Assembly (NCBI GenBank): GCA_023227685.1
Contig: JALNVG010000092.1
Location: 1 to 8,859 of the forward strand
From: Bacteroidaceae bacterium
GTDB taxonomy: Bacteria; Bacteroidota; Bacteroidia; Bacteroidales; Bacteroidaceae
Length of the DNA stretch: 8,859 nt
Direction of reading: 5' to 3'
Part shown: in pieces, positions 6,087 to 8,859 of the stretch
Numbering within the stretch: the first letter of the stretch is position 1
Layout: each line of letters starts with the position of its first letter
The notes under the pieces: model-generated
What the model was told of the DNA's origin: nothing
Databases searched by the model: none
What the model saw: the letters and a program-made list of their open reading frames with translations, nothing else
Position numbers and translations under genes: made by a program

Positions 6087-7355
6087 ATGCTATATTATCT
6101 ATTTGAATGGCTACATCAGCAAGGTTTTCCGGGAGCAGGAATGTTCGGTTATGTTTCATTTCGTGCTTTAATGGCTGTTATCTTGGCACTGCTTATTTCA
6201 AGCATCTGGGGTAACAAGTTTATTGATTTAATGAAACGGAAACAAATTTCAGAGACCCAACGTGACGCATCCATTGATCCATTTGGCATTAAAAAAATTG
6301 GCGTACCCAGTATGGGAGGTGTCATCATCATTTTTTCTATCCTCATACCTTGTTTATTATTGGGAAGATTGGGCAATATCTATATGATATTGATGCTTAT
6401 CACAACCATTTGGTTGGGCTCTCTCGGGTTTGCCGACGATTATATCAAGACATTCAAAAAAGACAAAGAAGGTTTGCATGGAAAATTTAAAATCATCGGG
6501 CAAGTCGGTCTGGGATTAATCGTTGGATTGACACTTTATCTAAGTCCAAACGTAGTGATACGCGAAAACATTGAAATAAAAAACCCCGGACAAGAAATGC
6601 GCGTAATACATGGCAGGAATGAACTGAAATCCACACAAACTACAATTCCATTTTTTAAAAGCAATAATCTCGATTATGCCGACTTGGTAGCTTTTATGGG
6701 CAAATACAAACAAAAAGCCGGTTGGATTCTATTCGTTTTTATCACAATTTTCGTCGTTGCCGCCGTGTCAAACGGAGCAAACCTTAATGATGGAATGGAT
6801 GGCATGGCCGCAGGAAATTCTGCCATTATCGGTGTCACTCTCGGTATTTTGGCTTATGTATCCTCACACATAGAATATGCAAGATACCTAAATATTATGT
6901 ATATTCCGGGATCAGAAGAATTGGTAATTTTCATTTGCGCCTTTATCGGAGCTCTCATTGGTTTCCTTTGGTATAATGCTTATCCGGCCCAAGTATTCAT
7001 GGGAGATACGGGTAGTCTGACAATAGGTGGTATAATCGCCGTTTTAGCTATCGCCATACACAAAGAACTACTGATCCCTATTCTTTGCGGTGTCTTCTTT
7101 GTCGAGAGTTTATCAGTCATTTTGCAACGTTTTTATTATAAAGCGGGTAAAAAGCGAGGTATAAAACAACGATTATTCAAGCGAGCACCAATACATGATC
7201 ATTTCCGTACTTCCTTGGATTTAGTTGAATCGGGATGTTCGGTAAAATTTTTAAGACCGAATAAGCTTGTCAGCGAACCGAAGATTGTTATCCGGTTCTG
7301 GATTGTCTCCATCGTATTGGCAGCTATAACAATAATCACTTTGAAAATTAGATAA
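6087..7355 (+). CDS. mraY: Phospho-N-acetylmuramoyl-pentapeptide transferase MraY
   Basis: A 422-residue integral membrane enzyme that transfers phospho-MurNAc-pentapeptide from UDP to undecaprenyl phosphate, giving lipid I. About ten hydrophobic helices can be traced, for example 24-41, 76-93, 98-116, 136-152 and 212-228. Active-site residues are visible: ADDYIK with Asp117 and Asp118, NLNDGMDG at 232-239, and FMGDTGS with Asp307 (304-310). The cytoplasmic histidine motif reads HDH (370-372), where E. coli has HHH. The protein is about 60 residues longer than E. coli MraY (360), partly through a hydrophilic loop at about 153-211. By homology this loop is periplasmic, between helices 4 and 5. 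That enlargement fits Bacteroidetes MraY as I recall it. The upstream spacer (6036-6086) is AT-rich with no clear ribosome site. The gene ends in tandem TAA TAA. Confidence 0.97.
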   Translation: MLYYLFEWLHQQGFPGAGMFGYVSFRALMAVILALLISSIWGNKFIDLMKRKQISETQRDASIDPFGIKKIGVPSMGGVIIIFSILIPCLLLGRLGNIYMILMLITTIWLGSLGFADDYIKTFKKDKEGLHGKFKIIGQVGLGLIVGLTLYLSPNVVIRENIEIKNPGQEMRVIHGRNELKSTQTTIPFFKSNNLDYADLVAFMGKYKQKAGWILFVFITIFVVAAVSNGANLNDGMDGMAAGNSAIIGVTLGILAYVSSHIEYARYLNIMYIPGSEELVIFICAFIGALIGFLWYNAYPAQVFMGDTGSLTIGGIIAVLAIAIHKELLIPILCGVFFVESLSVILQRFYYKAGKKRGIKQRLFKRAPIHDHFRTSLDLVESGCSVKFLRPNKLVSEPKIVIRFWIVSIVLAAITIITLKIR

Positions 7356-7392
7356 TAAAGAAAAATCACAAGTCAAATAAACATTATAAATA

Positions 7393-8727
7393 ATGAAACG
7401 AATTGTAATATTAGGAGCAGGAGAAAGTGGCACAGGAGCAGCTATTTTAGCAAAAAAAGAAGGCTTCGACACTTTCATCTCCGACAGTTCAACTATTAAG
7501 GATAAATATAAAGAACTACTCAATCAACACCGCATTGCTTGGGAAGAAGGGAATCATACGGAAGAGTTTATTCTCAATGCTGATGAAGTAATCAAAAGTC
7601 CTGGAATTCCCAATAATGCGCCAATTATTATGAAACTAAAAGCAAAGAATATCTCTATCATCTCAGAGATTGAATTTGCTGGTCGCTATACTAAGGCCAA
7701 AATGATTTGTGTCACCGGATCAAACGGCAAGACAACTACAACTTCTTTGATTTATCATATATTCAAAAGTGCCGGAAAAAACGTAGGACTAGCTGGTAAT
7801 ATTGGTAAGAGTCTTGCCCTTCAAGTAGCTGAGGATAAACATGATTATTACATCATCGAACTTAGTTCATTCCAATTGGACAATATGTATAAATTTCGCG
7901 CCAATATTGCTGTATTGATGAATATCACACCCGACCATTTAGATCGGTATGACAATAATTTCCAGAATTATATTAACGCTAAATTCCGTATTACTCAAAA
8001 CCAGACACCGGATGATTCATTCATCTTTTGGAATGACGATCCAATTATAAAAAAGGAATTGGAAAAGCATGGCATTAAAGCTAAATTGTATCCTTTTGCA
8101 GCTGCTAAAGAAAATGACGCCATCGCTTATGTGGAAGATAACGAAGTTAACATAACCGAGCCTACCGCTTTTAATATGGAAGAAGAAGAATTAGCTTTAA
8201 CAGGGCAGCACAACTTATACGACTCATTGGCAGCAGGAATCTCGGCCAACGTCTCAGGCATCACAAAAGAAAATATCCGTCAGGCATTATCGGACTTCGA
8301 AGGAATAGAGCATCGGCTTGAGAAAGTGGCTCGCGTACGCGGCATTGATTTCATCAATGACTCCAAAGCCACAAATGTAAACTCATGCTGGTATGCGCTA
8401 CAAAGCATGAAGACCAAAACAGTACTAATTCTCGGAGGCAAAGACAAAGGGAACGATTATTCCGAAATTGCCGACCTTGTACATCAAAAATGCTCGGCGT
8501 TGGTTTTTCTCGGTTTACATAACGAAAAGTTACATCAGTTTTTTGGCGATTTCGGACTTCCGATAGCAGACATACAAACAGGGATGAAAGATGCAGTAGA
8601 TGCTAGTTATAAATTAGCAAAAAAAGGCGAAACTGTATTGTTAAGCCCGTGCTGTGCTTCATTCGACTTGTTTAATAGTTATGAAGATAGAGGTGATCAA
8701 TTCAAAAATTATGTACGGCATCTCTAA
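7393..8727 (+). CDS. murD: UDP-N-acetylmuramoylalanine--D-glutamate ligase MurD
   Basis: A 444-residue cytoplasmic Mur ligase (E. coli 438) that adds D-Glu to UDP-MurNAc-L-Ala. The N-terminal dinucleotide-like fold opens with VILGAGESGTGAA (5-17) and includes KSPGIP (68-73). The central ATPase domain has the P-loop TGSNGKTTTT (108-117), ELSSFQL (156-162) and NITPDHLDRY (177-186). Lys197 in NAKFRI aligns with the carbamylated Lys198 of E. coli. The C-terminal domain has EHRLE (306-310), NDSKATN (322-328), LGGKDKG (347-353) and SPCCASFDLF (418-427) followed by EDRGDQF. All key motifs are intact. It starts 37 bases after mraY without a visible Shine-Dalgarno and is followed by ftsW after 55 bases. 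Confidence 0.97.
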   Translation: MKRIVILGAGESGTGAAILAKKEGFDTFISDSSTIKDKYKELLNQHRIAWEEGNHTEEFILNADEVIKSPGIPNNAPIIMKLKAKNISIISEIEFAGRYTKAKMICVTGSNGKTTTTSLIYHIFKSAGKNVGLAGNIGKSLALQVAEDKHDYYIIELSSFQLDNMYKFRANIAVLMNITPDHLDRYDNNFQNYINAKFRITQNQTPDDSFIFWNDDPIIKKELEKHGIKAKLYPFAAAKENDAIAYVEDNEVNITEPTAFNMEEEELALTGQHNLYDSLAAGISANVSGITKENIRQALSDFEGIEHRLEKVARVRGIDFINDSKATNVNSCWYALQSMKTKTVLILGGKDKGNDYSEIADLVHQKCSALVFLGLHNEKLHQFFGDFGLPIADIQTGMKDAVDASYKLAKKGETVLLSPCCASFDLFNSYEDRGDQFKNYVRHL

Positions 8728-8782
8728 TCTTAAAATAAATATTGCATAAGAGAATAAAGACCTTTTTAAAATAAAAGAGAAA

Positions 8783-8859
8783 GTGGATTTAATAAAAAAC
8801 ATATTCAAAGGCGATAAGGTAATTTGGATTATCTTTCTCTGTCTCTGTCTAATTTCAAT
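8783..8859 (+). CDS. ftsW: FtsW, septal peptidoglycan glycosyltransferase, N-terminal start (partial)
   Basis: The frame starting at GTG 8783 is open to the window edge. It encodes (M)DLIKNIFKGDKVIW and then a strongly hydrophobic run (IIFLCLCLIS), the start of the first membrane helix. This agrees with the N-terminus of Bacteroides FtsW as I recall it, and ftsW normally follows murD in dcw clusters. FtsW is the SEDS-family polymerase that makes septal glycan strands together with FtsI. An in-frame TAA at 8747-8749 and the absence of any ATG between leave GTG as the start. A purine-rich stretch (AAAAGAGAAA, 8773-8782) directly precedes it. Only 25 codons are visible. Confidence 0.85.
   Translation, partial: MDLIKNIFKGDKVIWIIFLCLCLIS

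Overview
The window is the upstream part of a division and cell wall (dcw) cluster, very probably from Bacteroides or a close relative in the order Bacteroidales. The evidence is the moderately AT-rich DNA, very AT-rich intergenic spacers, mostly weak Shine-Dalgarno sites, and protein features I recall as typical of that group: MraY with an enlarged periplasmic loop and an HDH motif, FtsI with a C-terminal PASTA domain, and no murF between murE and mraY. The genus is judged from remembered family sequences, not from a search.

Layout. Positions 1-108 hold the 3' end of asd (aspartate-semialdehyde dehydrogenase). A 409-base non-coding stretch follows, with a strong intrinsic terminator at 242-278. 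At 458-477 there is a perfect 10-base tandem repeat with the form of a MraZ operator, 40 bases before mraZ. Then come, all on the plus strand and closely packed, mraZ (518-1003), rsmH (1069-2010), ftsL (2031-2402), ftsI (2395-4545), murE (4572-6035), mraY (6087-7355), murD (7393-8727) and the first 25 codons of ftsW (8783 to the window edge). The ftsW start was read directly from the sequence and begins with GTG. No transcription terminator is evident from mraZ to ftsW, so the block probably forms one operon continuing to the right.

How the genes work together. MurE and MurD build the UDP-MurNAc-peptide in the cytoplasm. MurE carries the DNPR signature of meso-diaminopimelate-adding enzymes, and Asd lies on the pathway that makes diaminopimelate. 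MraY moves the muropeptide precursor onto the lipid carrier to give lipid I. FtsI crosslinks septal peptidoglycan, with FtsL as scaffold and FtsW as the partner glycosyltransferase. MraZ probably represses the operon from its leader. RsmH methylates 16S rRNA.

This is a conserved housekeeping region. I found no mobile element, CRISPR array, RNA gene of known family or unknown gene system. The points most worth a second look are the MraZ operator repeat, a Gln in place of the usual His in an RsmH motif, the GTG start and overlap at ftsL/ftsI, and a possible short RNA ahead of the terminator.
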